Shown one piece after another: positions 14,538-22,649 of a stretch of 24,952 bases of DNA. The first letter of the stretch is position 1; every line of letters starts with the position of its first letter. Origin of the DNA: Candidatus Sulfopaludibacter sp. SbA3. Lineage in GTDB: Bacteria > Acidobacteriota > Terriglobia > Bryobacterales > Bryobacteraceae. The translations under genes were made by a program, and so were the position numbers. The stretch covers positions 1 through 24,952 of the forward strand of contig CAMAUG010000012.1 in NCBI GenBank assembly GCA_945861255.1, in the 5' to 3' direction. The notes beneath the pieces are model-generated. The model had not been told where the DNA came from and made no database searches. It saw nothing but the letters and a program-made list of their open reading frames with translations.

Positions 14538-17024
14538 ATGACGGGGATTGTAGGATCGACTGGGAGTCTCCAGAAGCTGCACGCCAGCGACGCCTGGAAA
14601 CGCATTCGCGATCGGTTTCTTGCCGATGGGATTGCCGCATCGGTGCACGCCGAACTGACGCACGTAATCGACAGGATGACGGTGGAGGCGTTCGGCGCCA
14701 CGTTGGGCGCGGCCTTCCCCAAGCAGGTGGCGATGCTGGCCGTGGGGGGGTATGGCCGCCGCGAATTGTTTCCGTACTCCGATATCGACATCACCATCCT
14801 GATCGATCAAGAACCACTGGCCGCGGCGGTCAAAGAGCCGCTGTCGGAATTCATGCGGTTGCTGTGGGACGCGGACTTGCGCTTGAGCCATTCCGTGCAC
14901 ACGGTGGCCGAGTGCGTACAGGTGCATGAAGGCAACATCGAGTTGAGCATCAGCCTGCTGGACCGGCGCTTCCTGAGCGGCGACATGGAAGTATTTCAGA
15001 AGCTGGAAAGCAAGATGCCCGGATTTCTGGCGAAGCAGGGGCAGAAGCTGGCCAAAGCGCTGTGCGAGATGACCCGCGAGCGCCACACCAAGTTCCACGA
15101 CACGCTGTTCCACATGGAGCCGGACGTGAAGGAAACGCCGGGCGGCTTGCGCGATCTTCACTTCATCGGTTGGCTCGCGAAGCTTCGGCCGGAGCACAAG
15201 AGCGAGGCGCGGTTGGACAAGGCCGCGGCATTTGTCACTTCACTGCGCTGCTTCCTGCATTATCAAGCGGGACGCGATGCCAACGTGCTGAGCTTTGAAC
15301 TGCAGGATCGCGTGGCCGAACAAGCCTTCACGCCGGAGAGGACCCCGGAGCTGTGGATCCGCGAGTATTTCACGCAGGCGCGGCAGATCTATCGCGAGGC
15401 GGCGCGCAATCTGGACGCCGCCGAAAAGAGCGAGGGGAGCCTGCTGCAGAGCTTCCGTGACATTCGTTCGCGAATTTCGAACACGGAATTCACCGTTTCC
15501 CGTGAGCGCGTGTTTCTGCGCAACCCGGCGGCGCTGGCGGCGGACCCGGAAATCGTCCTCCGTTTAGCCGGGTTCGTCGGACGGCATGGAGTTCCCGCCG
15601 CGGTGGAAACCGAGCGGCGTCTGGAGGCCAACCGGGATGCGTTTGCCCGCTGGTGCGCGCAGCCGGGGCCGCCGTGGAAGACGCTGAAGGCGATCCTTCC
15701 GTTGCCCCACGCCGCGCGCGCGCTCCGCTTGCTGCAAAATACTGGTCTGTTGCAGATTCTGTTCCCCGAGTGGGCGGCGGTGCAAAGCCTGGTGGTGCGA
15801 GATTTCTATCACCGCTACACGGTGGACGAACACACACTGGTGACCATCGAGCATCTGGAGAATTTGCGCGAGGAAACCGATCCGGGCCGGGGGCGGTTCG
15901 CGACACTGCTTTCGGAAATCGACGATCCGGCGGTCTTGGTATTCGCGCTGTTGTATCACGACGTGGGTAAGGGCGCCTTCACGGGAGACCATTCCCAGGT
16001 ATCTCTCGTTTGGGCGCGCACCGCGATGCAGCGCATGCAGGTTTCCAAAGAAGAGCAGGAAACCGTGGCGTTCTTGGTGGAGCACCACCTGGCGCTCTCT
16101 GAAGTGATGACAGGCCGCGACCTGGCGGACCCAGCCACCGCGCGCGCCCTGGCCGATCGCGTCGGCACCATCGAACGGCTGAAACTTCTGGCCGTAATGA
16201 CCTATGTGGATATTTCCGCCGTCTTCCCCGGCGCGATGACGCCCTGGCGGCTGGAACAACTCTGGCGCGTTTATCGCTTGGCCCAGCAGGAACTTACGCG
16301 CGAGTTGGAGACCGATCGCATTCTGGAAGTGCCCAAGGACTTGCCGGGCCACTCGGAATTTATCAAAGGTTTCCCCGTGCGATATTTGCGGACGCACACG
16401 CCGGGCGAAATTGAAGCGCACATCCGGCTGTATGATTTGAGCCGGCCCACGGGCGTCGCCGCGCGGCTGGAACGCGCCGATGGAGCGTACCAACTCACCG
16501 TCGTGGCGCGCGACATGCCGTTTCTATTCGCCTCCTTCGCCGGGGCGCTTTCCAGTTTCGGCATGGATATCTTGAAGGCCGAAGCGTTCTCCAACGCCAA
16601 GGGCCTGATTCTGGATACGTTCGTGTTTGCCGATTCGCGGCGGACGCTGGAATTGAATCTCAGCGAGGCCGAGCGGCTCCAGGAATTGATCCGGAAAGTG
16701 GCCGCCGGCAAGGCCGATGTGGCGACGCTCCTGAAGAATCGTCCGCACCCCAATCACAAGCGGCCAGCCGAGCCGCCCAACGTGGTGTTCGATTCCGACG
16801 CGTGCGACACCGCGACGCTGGTTGAAATCAGCACGGACGACCGCCCCGGACTGCTGTACGATCTGGCAACCGTGTTTTCGTCCTCCGCCTGCAACATCGA
16901 AGTGGTGCTGATCGACACCAAAGGCCACCGCGCCATTGACGTGTTCTACATCGCGCACGAAGGCGGGAAGCTGCCCGAACAGACCCAGGCGTCGCTGAAG
17001 GAACGGCTGCTGGCGGCGTGCTAG
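14538..17024 (+). CDS. glnD: [Protein-PII] uridylyltransferase / uridylyl-removing enzyme GlnD
   Basis: The 828-aa protein has the full GlnD architecture: a nucleotidyltransferase domain with GGYGRRELFPYSDIDI (residues 70-85; D82 and D84 are metal ligands), the GlnD linker domain, an HD hydrolase domain (HRYTVDEH near 425, LLYHDVGKG near 475, VEHHLALSE near 514), and two C-terminal ACT domains (about 654-730 and 758-828). It is slightly shorter than the 890-aa E. coli enzyme. It uridylylates PII proteins at low glutamine and removes UMP at high glutamine; the ACT domains sense glutamine. Both active sites look intact, so it should be bifunctional. GGAG at 14529-14532 sits 5 nt before the ATG. 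No glnB/glnK or amt gene is in the window. It is divergent from the porin. Confidence 0.96.
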   Translation: MTGIVGSTGSLQKLHASDAWKRIRDRFLADGIAASVHAELTHVIDRMTVEAFGATLGAAFPKQVAMLAVGGYGRRELFPYSDIDITILIDQEPLAAAVKEPLSEFMRLLWDADLRLSHSVHTVAECVQVHEGNIELSISLLDRRFLSGDMEVFQKLESKMPGFLAKQGQKLAKALCEMTRERHTKFHDTLFHMEPDVKETPGGLRDLHFIGWLAKLRPEHKSEARLDKAAAFVTSLRCFLHYQAGRDANVLSFELQDRVAEQAFTPERTPELWIREYFTQARQIYREAARNLDAAEKSEGSLLQSFRDIRSRISNTEFTVSRERVFLRNPAALAADPEIVLRLAGFVGRHGVPAAVETERRLEANRDAFARWCAQPGPPWKTLKAILPLPHAARALRLLQNTGLLQILFPEWAAVQSLVVRDFYHRYTVDEHTLVTIEHLENLREETDPGRGRFATLLSEIDDPAVLVFALLYHDVGKGAFTGDHSQVSLVWARTAMQRMQVSKEEQETVAFLVEHHLALSEVMTGRDLADPATARALADRVGTIERLKLLAVMTYVDISAVFPGAMTPWRLEQLWRVYRLAQQELTRELETDRILEVPKDLPGHSEFIKGFPVRYLRTHTPGEIEAHIRLYDLSRPTGVAARLERADGAYQLTVVARDMPFLFASFAGALSSFGMDILKAEAFSNAKGLILDTFVFADSRRTLELNLSEAERLQELIRKVAAGKADVATLLKNRPHPNHKRPAEPPNVVFDSDACDTATLVEISTDDRPGLLYDLATVFSSSACNIEVVLIDTKGHRAIDVFYIAHEGGKLPEQTQASLKERLLAAC

Positions 17025-17219
17025 CCTGTGCCCCGGCGGCGTGGGACGGGCGTGAGTCTCTCTGTCGGGTTTTGCACTCACCTGGCGTTTCGCCGTCGAA
17101 ACCATCCGAACATGAGTGTTGTCATGGAATACCGAGCTCTCATCCTACCCGCCGTTTTTAGTGCACCACCGTTTGTAGCGCACGGCGCGGCGCTGTCGGC
17201 ACCTAAGATTTCCGGCGGT

Positions 17220-17249
17220 TTGGTTGGGTCATCGGTTCCGAGTTACGAT
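17220..17249 (+). promoter_or_regulatory. Possible sigma-70 promoter of the PIN module
   Basis: TTGGTT (17220-17225), an 18-nt spacer and TACGAT (17244-17249) resemble -35 and -10 elements 50 nt before the ATG at 17299. The rest of the 274-nt gap after glnD holds a small GTGAGT/ACTCAC dyad (17052-17081) and no credible gene. Confidence 0.3.
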
Positions 17250-17298
17250 GAATCGTGGACCGGCACACGCTCGGACGGCAGAAGGGAGGGGAGTGCGG

Positions 17299-18045
17299 AT
17301 GGCGCGAAAACGACGCGAATACGAACTTAGAATAGACGCTTACACCCCAGACACCATCCCGATGGTTCGACTCGCCGAATACATGGCCGACCTCGCCACA
17401 CTGCTTGGGGAGCACAAAAGCGTTCATTTTCTCCGGCTGATGAAGGGAAGTACAAGACTTGTCCATGTCGTCGAATATGAAGCGGAGCCAAAAGTTCGGG
17501 AACGTATTCAGCAGGTTCGAAATCAAGACGGTCCCATCGAGGCGTTAAGAGCCGCTAGGAACATTGATCGCCGTCTTGCTGAGGACAATGCCTCTGGTGT
17601 ATTGGTCGATCCGACGGCGGCAAAAATCATTGAGTTTCCCGGCCGGAAGCGATTCGCACAGCCCAAATACGGCCCTTTCAATCAACTTGGAACCATAGAT
17701 GGAATTCCGATACGCGTCGGTGGTGAAGCCGATCCCGTTCCAGTCCACTTGGAGGAGCCCGGGCAGGAACCGCACATTTGTCATGCGAGTCGCGCAATCG
17801 CCCAGGAGATCGCTACGCATATTTTTTCCTCGATGATTCGCGCTGAAGGTGTTGGGCGTTGGCATCGCGACGGTGATGGAAAGTGGATACGGGACAGGTT
17901 CACGATCCACAACTTCAAAAAACTGAAAGATGTGCCGCTCAACGAAGCTCTTATTCGCCTGCGGGCAATCCCGAGCAAACTCCATGAACTAGCGGACCCA
18001 CTCGCGGAACTTAGAAATTTGAGGCACGGAAATGGCCGCGTTTGA
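17299..18045 (+). CDS. Unrecognised 248-aa partner of a PIN-domain protein
   Basis: I do not recognise a named family. The start is set by GGGAGGGGAG at 17284-17293, about 5-7 nt upstream; an in-frame ATG at 17224 lacks such a site. The N-terminal part (about 1-95) begins with a basic MARKRREYELRI and contains RLAEYMADLATLLG, GSTRLVHVVEYEAEP and a charged helix KVRERIQQVRNQ. A linker (about 95-130) leads to a C-terminal beta-rich domain (about 130-215) with DGIPIRVGGEADPVPVHLEE, VGRWHRDGDGKWIRD and FTIHNFKKL, then a closing helix. There is no membrane segment or signal. It overlaps the PIN gene by 14 nt, so translation is coupled. GC content is visibly lower than in glnD. Likely role: antitoxin, or target-recognition or regulatory partner of the PIN nuclease (inference). 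Confidence 0.75.
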   Translation: MARKRREYELRIDAYTPDTIPMVRLAEYMADLATLLGEHKSVHFLRLMKGSTRLVHVVEYEAEPKVRERIQQVRNQDGPIEALRAARNIDRRLAEDNASGVLVDPTAAKIIEFPGRKRFAQPKYGPFNQLGTIDGIPIRVGGEADPVPVHLEEPGQEPHICHASRAIAQEIATHIFSSMIRAEGVGRWHRDGDGKWIRDRFTIHNFKKLKDVPLNEALIRLRAIPSKLHELADPLAELRNLRHGNGRV

Positions 18046-18565
18046 CGCTGGCTTTCTCATTTTCTTGCTTCATCAAAATCCCCGCGTCCCGCTTGACCCC
18101 AGGACCCGCCAGCCGGTCACAAAGGTTAAGGAACGCGTGGCGCATCTGGTTGCGAGTCTGGAGAAGGCACGCGAAAAGATACTGATCCCGACCCCGGCTC
18201 TCAGCGAGGCACTCACCTTGGTGGCCGACAGTGCCTCAGATTACCTCTCCGAGATAACGAACACGTACGGCTTCGAAATCGCGGGCTTCGACACCATGGC
18301 GGCCATTGAGGCCGCGATCGCCGCATCCGATGCCAAGAAGCGTGGCGGGAAGAAAGGCGGTTCTGATAGTACATGGGCCAAAGTCAAATTCGACCGTCAG
18401 ATAATAGCGATTGCGAAGGTCAGGGGCGTTGAGACGATCTATTCGAACGATGAAGATGTTCGCAAGTTCGCTGAACGGGAGGGCATCAAGGTCATGGCGC
18501 TTTGGGATCTCCCGGAGCCTCCTCCGAAACAAGAGGAAATGTTCGATGAAACCGAAGCCACGTGA
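18032..18565 (+). CDS. PIN-domain ribonuclease-like protein
   Basis: The 177-aa protein has the PIN nuclease layout with all expected acidic residues: D5 in AAFDAGFLI, E59 in PALSEAL, D121 in KFDRQIIAIAK, and D140/D142 in IYSNDEDV. PIN proteins cut RNA with Mg2+ or Mn2+; many are VapC-type toxins. It is longer than the usual 130-140 aa VapC because of a basic, Gly/Lys-rich insertion (about residues 101-112, AKKRGGKKGG) and a Pro/Glu-rich tail (PEPPPKQEEMFDETEAT). The ATG at 18032 lies inside the end of the upstream gene (14-nt overlap), as in toxin-antitoxin pairs, but the partner is far larger than VapB. Codon use and GC match the partner and differ from the flanks, suggesting joint transfer. 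The PIN call is strong; the biological role is open. Confidence 0.85.
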   Translation: MAAFDAGFLIFLLHQNPRVPLDPRTRQPVTKVKERVAHLVASLEKAREKILIPTPALSEALTLVADSASDYLSEITNTYGFEIAGFDTMAAIEAAIAASDAKKRGGKKGGSDSTWAKVKFDRQIIAIAKVRGVETIYSNDEDVRKFAEREGIKVMALWDLPEPPPKQEEMFDETEAT

Positions 18566-18637
18566 ATCCGCCTGAGATCACGTAGCCGAAAAGCTCTTCC
18601 GGTACCCCGTCGGAGCCAGTCACGAAAAGCCGAGCGT

Positions 18638-19360
18638 TTAGAAAAATCCGCGGTAGAACAAGTTCGCGCCCAGCAGCGCCATCGCGCCTGAGAGGCCCGC
18701 GCGGAGCTGCTTTGACGGGACGCGGCCGGCCAGGTAACCGCCCAGGATCGCACCCGGTACGCCGCCGAGCAGCAGTTGCCCCAGGACGGCTCCATCGAGC
18801 GTGCCCATGGCTGCGTTGACGCCTCCGCCGATCAGTGAAACCACGAGACCGAACACCAGGTCCGTGCCCACCACGGCGCCGGCCGCCAGATTCGTCAAGC
18901 TCATCAGCGTCAGCGCTCCCAGCGCGCCCGCGCCCGCTGAAGAAAAGCCCACCTCCGTGCCGATGGGTAGGCAGATCAGCGCCAGCAGCTTACTGCGGTC
19001 GCGCCGGTGATGGGCCGTGGGCCGAAAGAAATTGAAGATGGCTACTAAGATGATGGTCACGCCGATGACGCCCGTGATGACCTTGCCGTCGATGCCGCGT
19101 AGCGCGAACACACCGATCAGCACACCGGGCACTCCGCCGGCCAGCATGAAGGCCAGTGTGCGCCAATCCACTTGTTTGCGCGCCATGTAGACGGGAGCGG
19201 TGATGATCTTGACTACCGCGCCGAAGATCAGCGCCGTGCCCACGGCCACGCGCGCGGGCACTCCCACGGCCAGAATGAGCAGAGGCGTGGTGAGTGTCCC
19301 GGCACCGACGCCGGTCAACCCGATCGCGATCGCAATTACGAAGCCAAGCAGGTAGGTCAT
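18638..19360 (-). CDS. TSUP family (TauE/SafE) transporter of the sulfate operon
   Basis: The 240-aa integral membrane protein has about seven to eight hydrophobic segments, for example LLGFVIAIAIGLTGVGAGTL at the start, VITGVIGVTIILVAIFNFF, and VGTDLVFGLVVSLIGGGVN. The paired GLTGVGAG / GFSSAGAG repeats of the TSUP family mark its two homologous halves. TSUP proteins move sulfite, sulfate or organosulfur anions. The start at 19360 is preferred over an in-frame ATG at 19432, because the extra 24 residues would overlap cysH and are not hydrophobic. It follows cysH by 4 nt and is the last gene of the cysDNH run. It is thus probably a sulfate importer, as proposed for the TSUP-type CysZ of corynebacteria, or a sulfite valve. 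Direction of transport is not evident. Confidence 0.88.
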   Translation of the reverse strand: MTYLLGFVIAIAIGLTGVGAGTLTTPLLILAVGVPARVAVGTALIFGAVVKIITAPVYMARKQVDWRTLAFMLAGGVPGVLIGVFALRGIDGKVITGVIGVTIILVAIFNFFRPTAHHRRDRSKLLALICLPIGTEVGFSSAGAGALGALTLMSLTNLAAGAVVGTDLVFGLVVSLIGGGVNAAMGTLDGAVLGQLLLGGVPGAILGGYLAGRVPSKQLRAGLSGAMALLGANLFYRGFF

Positions 19361-19364
19361 GCGT

Positions 19365-20105
19365 TCAATCGGCCTGTATGTGAATGCCGCATTCCAGCTT
19401 TTCCTTGCCCTGCCAGCGGCCCGAGCGCGCATTGCCCGGATCGACGGGCGGATTGGTGCACGGCCAACAACCGATGCTGGTGTAGCCCTTGTCGTACAGC
19501 GGCAGGTGCGGAATGTTGTGCAGGCTCAAGTAGGCCCACACGTCGCGGTTGGTCCACATGGCCAGCGGACTGATCTTTTCGAGCGACTTGCCCACGGGCA
19601 GCTTGAACGCTTCCACCGGTTGGAGGTTCGCGCGCGTGGGCGATTGCTCCCGGCGCAGCGCGGTGAACCACAAATCGTAGCCGGAAAGCCCCGCGAACAG
19701 CGGTTCCACTTTGCGGAAACCGCAGCACTTGTTGGGTTCGGTTTGGTAGAGGATGCCGAACTGCTTTTCCTGATCCGCCACGCTCTGCCTGGCTTCCAGA
19801 TTCACCAGATTCAGTTTCCAATCCTTCACTATTTGGTCGCGGTACGCCAGCGTTTCTGGAAAATGATAACCGGTTTCGAGAAACAGCACCGGAACGTCCG
19901 GGCGTTGCTGAATGAGCATGTGCACCAGCGCGACACACTCGGTCTGGAAACTGGAGGTGATACAGGCGAGGCCGGGCTTGGAGAGCTCGGCGGCGATCAG
20001 CGCCTTGGCTCCGGCGATCTTCTCTTGCAGTGCCGGGGCGGCCGGCGCGACGGGCGCTACTGACTCGCTGGTGGCGGCTGGGCGCGCGGCAGTGGTCTCA
20101 GTCAT
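19365..20105 (-). CDS. cysH: Assimilatory APS reductase (CysH, iron-sulfur type)
   Basis: The 246-aa protein of the CysH family has the 4Fe-4S ligands that mark APS rather than PAPS reductases: CC at 127-128 and C213/C216 (GCWPC). The catalytic Cys C239 sits in the C-terminal ECGIH motif. Upstream are SSFQTECVAL (PP-loop-like, about 51-60) and LETGYHFPET (about 76-85). It should reduce adenylyl sulfate to sulfite and AMP with thioredoxin (EC 1.8.4.10), so no APS kinase is needed, and none is present in the operon. The first 25 residues are an Ala/Pro/Thr-rich extension. The ATG at 20105 overlaps the cysN stop by 8 nt. An in-frame upstream start at 20162 would extend into cysN and is rejected. 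The substrate call is inferred from cysteines. Confidence 0.92.
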   Translation of the reverse strand: MTETTAARPAATSESVAPVAPAAPALQEKIAGAKALIAAELSKPGLACITSSFQTECVALVHMLIQQRPDVPVLFLETGYHFPETLAYRDQIVKDWKLNLVNLEARQSVADQEKQFGILYQTEPNKCCGFRKVEPLFAGLSGYDLWFTALRREQSPTRANLQPVEAFKLPVGKSLEKISPLAMWTNRDVWAYLSLHNIPHLPLYDKGYTSIGCWPCTNPPVDPGNARSGRWQGKEKLECGIHIQAD

Positions 20106-21531
20106 GGCGCAAGAGTCCTTTGAGCGCGTCGCGCACCACCACGACAGCTTCCTCGTCTTCATCGGGCAGATTCAAATGCGAACCGTGCGGAACGGCGGCG
20201 CGCACCAGACGGGCCAGGCGATCCGCCGCGCTCTCCATGCCCGTTTCCGCGGCGGCGACGATCATCCCGGCGGCGGCGGTGGCGTTGGTCTGCCGGTCGA
20301 TTAAGATGAATGCGCCCGTTCCGCGATTCTCCCGGTAGGGATCGAAAAACACGGGCCGCGCGGCGGTCAGGCGGACGACGCCGATTTCGTTTATCGATAG
20401 ACTGGTGACCGGTTCCGCGTGCAGCGTGTTGACGTTGATGCGGTATTCCACCGCCTCCACGCGCGCCGGAACGATCTGCGACGTGTGCTTGATCAAGTAA
20501 TGCCGCGCTGGATCCAGGGGCTGCGCGTTAAACCACACCATGGTCGCTTCAATGGAGCGCGAAGACGCCGGCTCGGGACCGGCGGAGATCATATCGCCCC
20601 GGCTGATATCGATTTCATCGGCCAGCGTGAGCGTCACCGACATGGGTGCGTGCGCGACATCCAGATCGCCGGTGTAGGTGACGATGCGCTCCACGCGCGA
20701 GCGGCGTCCTGAAGGCTGCGCCAGCACTTCGTCGCCGCGGCGGATGACGCCGGAGGAAATCTGTCCCGCGAAGCCGCGGAACGTCATATCCGGACGCACG
20801 ACGCGCTGCACGGCCATGCGGAAGGGGGCTTCCACGAAGGCCCGCTTGGTATCCACGCTCTCCAGGTGTTCCAGAATGCTGTGGCCGTCAAACCATGGCA
20901 TGTTCTTGCTGAGATCGACGACGTTATCGCCCTTCAGCGCGCTGATGGGCACGAAGTATGCGTTGTCTACGCCCAGCCGCGTCAGGAACGGCGCGAATTC
21001 CGCGCGCAGGCGGTGAAAGATCTCGGGATTGTAATCCACCAGATCCATTTTGTTCACCGCGATGATGAAGTACGGAATTCCCAGCAGCGAAGCGATATAG
21101 GAGTGCCGCATGGACTGCGTGGTGATGCCGCGCGCGGCGTCCAGCAAGATGATGGCGAGCTCCGCAGTGGAAGCGCCGGTGGCCATATTGCGCGTGTACT
21201 GCTCATGGCCCGGCGTATCCGCCAGGATGAACTTGCGCTTGGGCGTGGAGAAGTAGCGGTAGGCGACGTCGATGGTGATGCCCTGCTCGCGCTCGGCGCG
21301 CAGGCCGTCGGTGAGCAGTGAAAAATCGATTTCGCCGCCGCGGATCGCCTGCTTCAGTTGATCTTCGTAAGCGCCTTTGGCGTCGTGCAGAAGCCGCCCG
21401 ATGAGCGTGCTCTTGCCATCGTCCACGCTGCCAGCGGTGGTGAAGCGCAGCAAATCCTTCGATTCTTCATTCCGAAGGAATTCGTCGACATCGAAAAGCG
21501 TCAGATCCACTACACCCGCTGCCGCCGGCAT
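20098..21531 (-). CDS. cysN: Sulfate adenylyltransferase GTPase subunit CysN
   Basis: The 477-aa EF-Tu-like GTPase activates CysD to make APS from sulfate and ATP. G-motifs are present: G1 GSVDDGKS (34-41), a G2 region with REQGITIDVAYRYF (about 81-94), G3 DTPGHEQ (105-111) and G4 NKMD (160-163). Two beta-barrel domains follow (about 230-450). There is no C-terminal APS-kinase (CysC) domain, unlike some CysNC fusions, and this agrees with the APS-type CysH downstream. The ATG at 21531 is 1 nt after the cysD stop and starts MPAAAGVVDLTLFDVDEFLR. An earlier in-frame ATG at 21582 would overlap cysD and is unlikely. It overlaps cysH by 8 nt. All the genes in the run are tightly coupled. Confidence 0.95.
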   Translation of the reverse strand: MPAAAGVVDLTLFDVDEFLRNEESKDLLRFTTAGSVDDGKSTLIGRLLHDAKGAYEDQLKQAIRGGEIDFSLLTDGLRAEREQGITIDVAYRYFSTPKRKFILADTPGHEQYTRNMATGASTAELAIILLDAARGITTQSMRHSYIASLLGIPYFIIAVNKMDLVDYNPEIFHRLRAEFAPFLTRLGVDNAYFVPISALKGDNVVDLSKNMPWFDGHSILEHLESVDTKRAFVEAPFRMAVQRVVRPDMTFRGFAGQISSGVIRRGDEVLAQPSGRRSRVERIVTYTGDLDVAHAPMSVTLTLADEIDISRGDMISAGPEPASSRSIEATMVWFNAQPLDPARHYLIKHTSQIVPARVEAVEYRINVNTLHAEPVTSLSINEIGVVRLTAARPVFFDPYRENRGTGAFILIDRQTNATAAAGMIVAAAETGMESAADRLARLVRAAVPHGSHLNLPDEDEEAVVVVRDALKGLLRHD

Positions 21532-21532
21532 C

Positions 21533-22438
21533 CTAGAAGTACCCTTCCCGTTTTTTGATCTCCATGGAGCCTTCGCGGTCATGATCGATCACACGGTTTT
21601 CGCGCTCGGAATTCTTGGCGGCCACCAGCTCCGCGATGATTTTCGGCAGCGTGTCGGCTTCCGAGCGGATCGCGCCGGTGCACGGCGAGCATCCCAGCGA
21701 ACGCATGCGGACCTTCATGCGCTGTAGTTTTTCGTCGGCGCGCGGCTGCGTGATAGCCAGCTCCGGAATGATGATGGAGCTGCCGCGCACCAGCACGTCG
21801 CGCTGCTGCGCAAAGTACATGGGGACAATCGGAATGCTTTCGCGATGGATGTATTGCCACACGTCCATCTCCGTCCAATTCGAAAGCGGAAACACGCGAA
21901 TGCTTTCCCCTGGCTCGATGCGGCTGTTGTAGATGTTCCACAGCTCCGGCCGCTGATTCTTGGGGTCCCACTGGCCCAGCGTGTCGCGGAAGGAGTAGAC
22001 ACGCTCCTTGGCGCGCGATTTTTCCTCGTCGCGGCGGGCTCCGCCGAATGCCGCGTCATAATTTCCAGCGCGCAGGCCGTCCAAGAGCGCTTGGGTCTTC
22101 AACAGGCCGCAGCAGCGCTCCGTACCCAGCCGAAACGGGTTGGCGCCTTCGTCCAAAGCCTTGTGGTTGGTGGAAACAACCAGGCGCGCGCCCACTTCCG
22201 CCATCAGGCGGTCTCGAAACTCGATCATTTCCTTGAACTTGTAGCTGGTATCCACATGCAGAAGCGGAAACGGGATGGGGCCTGGGTAAAAAGCCTTCTG
22301 GGCAAGCCTAAGCATCACGGAAGAATCTTTGCCGATGGAATACAGCATCACAGGCCGCTGGAATTCCGAGGCAACTTCGCGGATAATGTGAATACTCTCC
22401 GCTTCCAGCACCTGTAAGTGGCTGATATCCCACGCCAT
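21533..22438 (-). CDS. cysD: Sulfate adenylyltransferase catalytic subunit CysD
   Basis: The 301-aa PP-loop ATP pyrophosphatase forms APS with CysN. The nucleotide loop is SIGKDSS (34-40). Further family signatures are HVDTSYKFKEMIEFRD (about 62-77), GTERCCGLLKTQALLDGL, the FGGARRDEEKSRAKER segment (about 132-147) and the C-terminal MRSLGCSPCTGAI. The length is standard. The start is taken as the ATG at 22438; two codons of in-frame upstream sequence lead only to a TTG. A good promoter (22445-22474) ends 6 nt before the ATG, suggesting a leaderless mRNA. It is the first gene of the cysD-cysN-cysH-TSUP operon and is divergent from nrdJ. No sulfite reductase gene is in the window. Confidence 0.95.
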   Translation of the reverse strand: MAWDISHLQVLEAESIHIIREVASEFQRPVMLYSIGKDSSVMLRLAQKAFYPGPIPFPLLHVDTSYKFKEMIEFRDRLMAEVGARLVVSTNHKALDEGANPFRLGTERCCGLLKTQALLDGLRAGNYDAAFGGARRDEEKSRAKERVYSFRDTLGQWDPKNQRPELWNIYNSRIEPGESIRVFPLSNWTEMDVWQYIHRESIPIVPMYFAQQRDVLVRGSSIIIPELAITQPRADEKLQRMKVRMRSLGCSPCTGAIRSEADTLPKIIAELVAAKNSERENRVIDHDREGSMEIKKREGYF

Positions 22439-22444
22439 GACCAA

Positions 22445-22474
22445 AGCATAACATGACTATCACGGCATTGTCTA
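22445..22474 (-). promoter_or_regulatory. Sigma-70 promoter of the cysD operon, leaderless
   Basis: On the minus strand TAGACA (22469-22474, 5 of 6 to -35), an 18-nt spacer and TATGCT (22445-22450, 4 of 6 to -10) precede the ATG at 22438 by only 6 nt. The predicted start of transcription is at the start codon. An imperfect operator-like palindrome CCATA-n5-TATGG (22499-22513) lies further upstream. Confidence 0.5.
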
Positions 22475-22524
22475 TCTGGAAATAGGTATTGGCTAGTCCC
22501 ATACTGGATATGGATAAATTTCTG

Positions 22525-22649
22525 TTGACAGACGCTATATATTGGGTCATCATTGCCAACAGCGGTTTTCTCACCAGGTAGCGGGCAACCGCATTCCACG
22601 ACTGAACAGCGGGACTCTTTTTGGGATTTTGACGTCCGGAGGCGATAAC
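22525..22649 (+). promoter_or_regulatory. nrdJ promoter and structured leader
   Basis: TTGACA at 22525-22530 is a perfect -35, with only a weak -10 (CATCAT, 22548-22553) after a 17-nt spacer. The resulting leader of about 90 nt contains a stem GCGGTT (22562-22567) with AACCGC (22587-22592) and a T5 run at 22618-22622. A ribosome-binding site GGAGG (22638-22642) lies 7 nt before the ATG. No conserved cobalamin-riboswitch box is visible. Confidence 0.4.

Noticed and set aside
17028..17330. A 100-codon + frame after glnD with a weakly hydrophobic stretch
   Set aside because: Odd composition, no ribosome-binding site, and it overlaps the well-supported start at 17299 in another frame.
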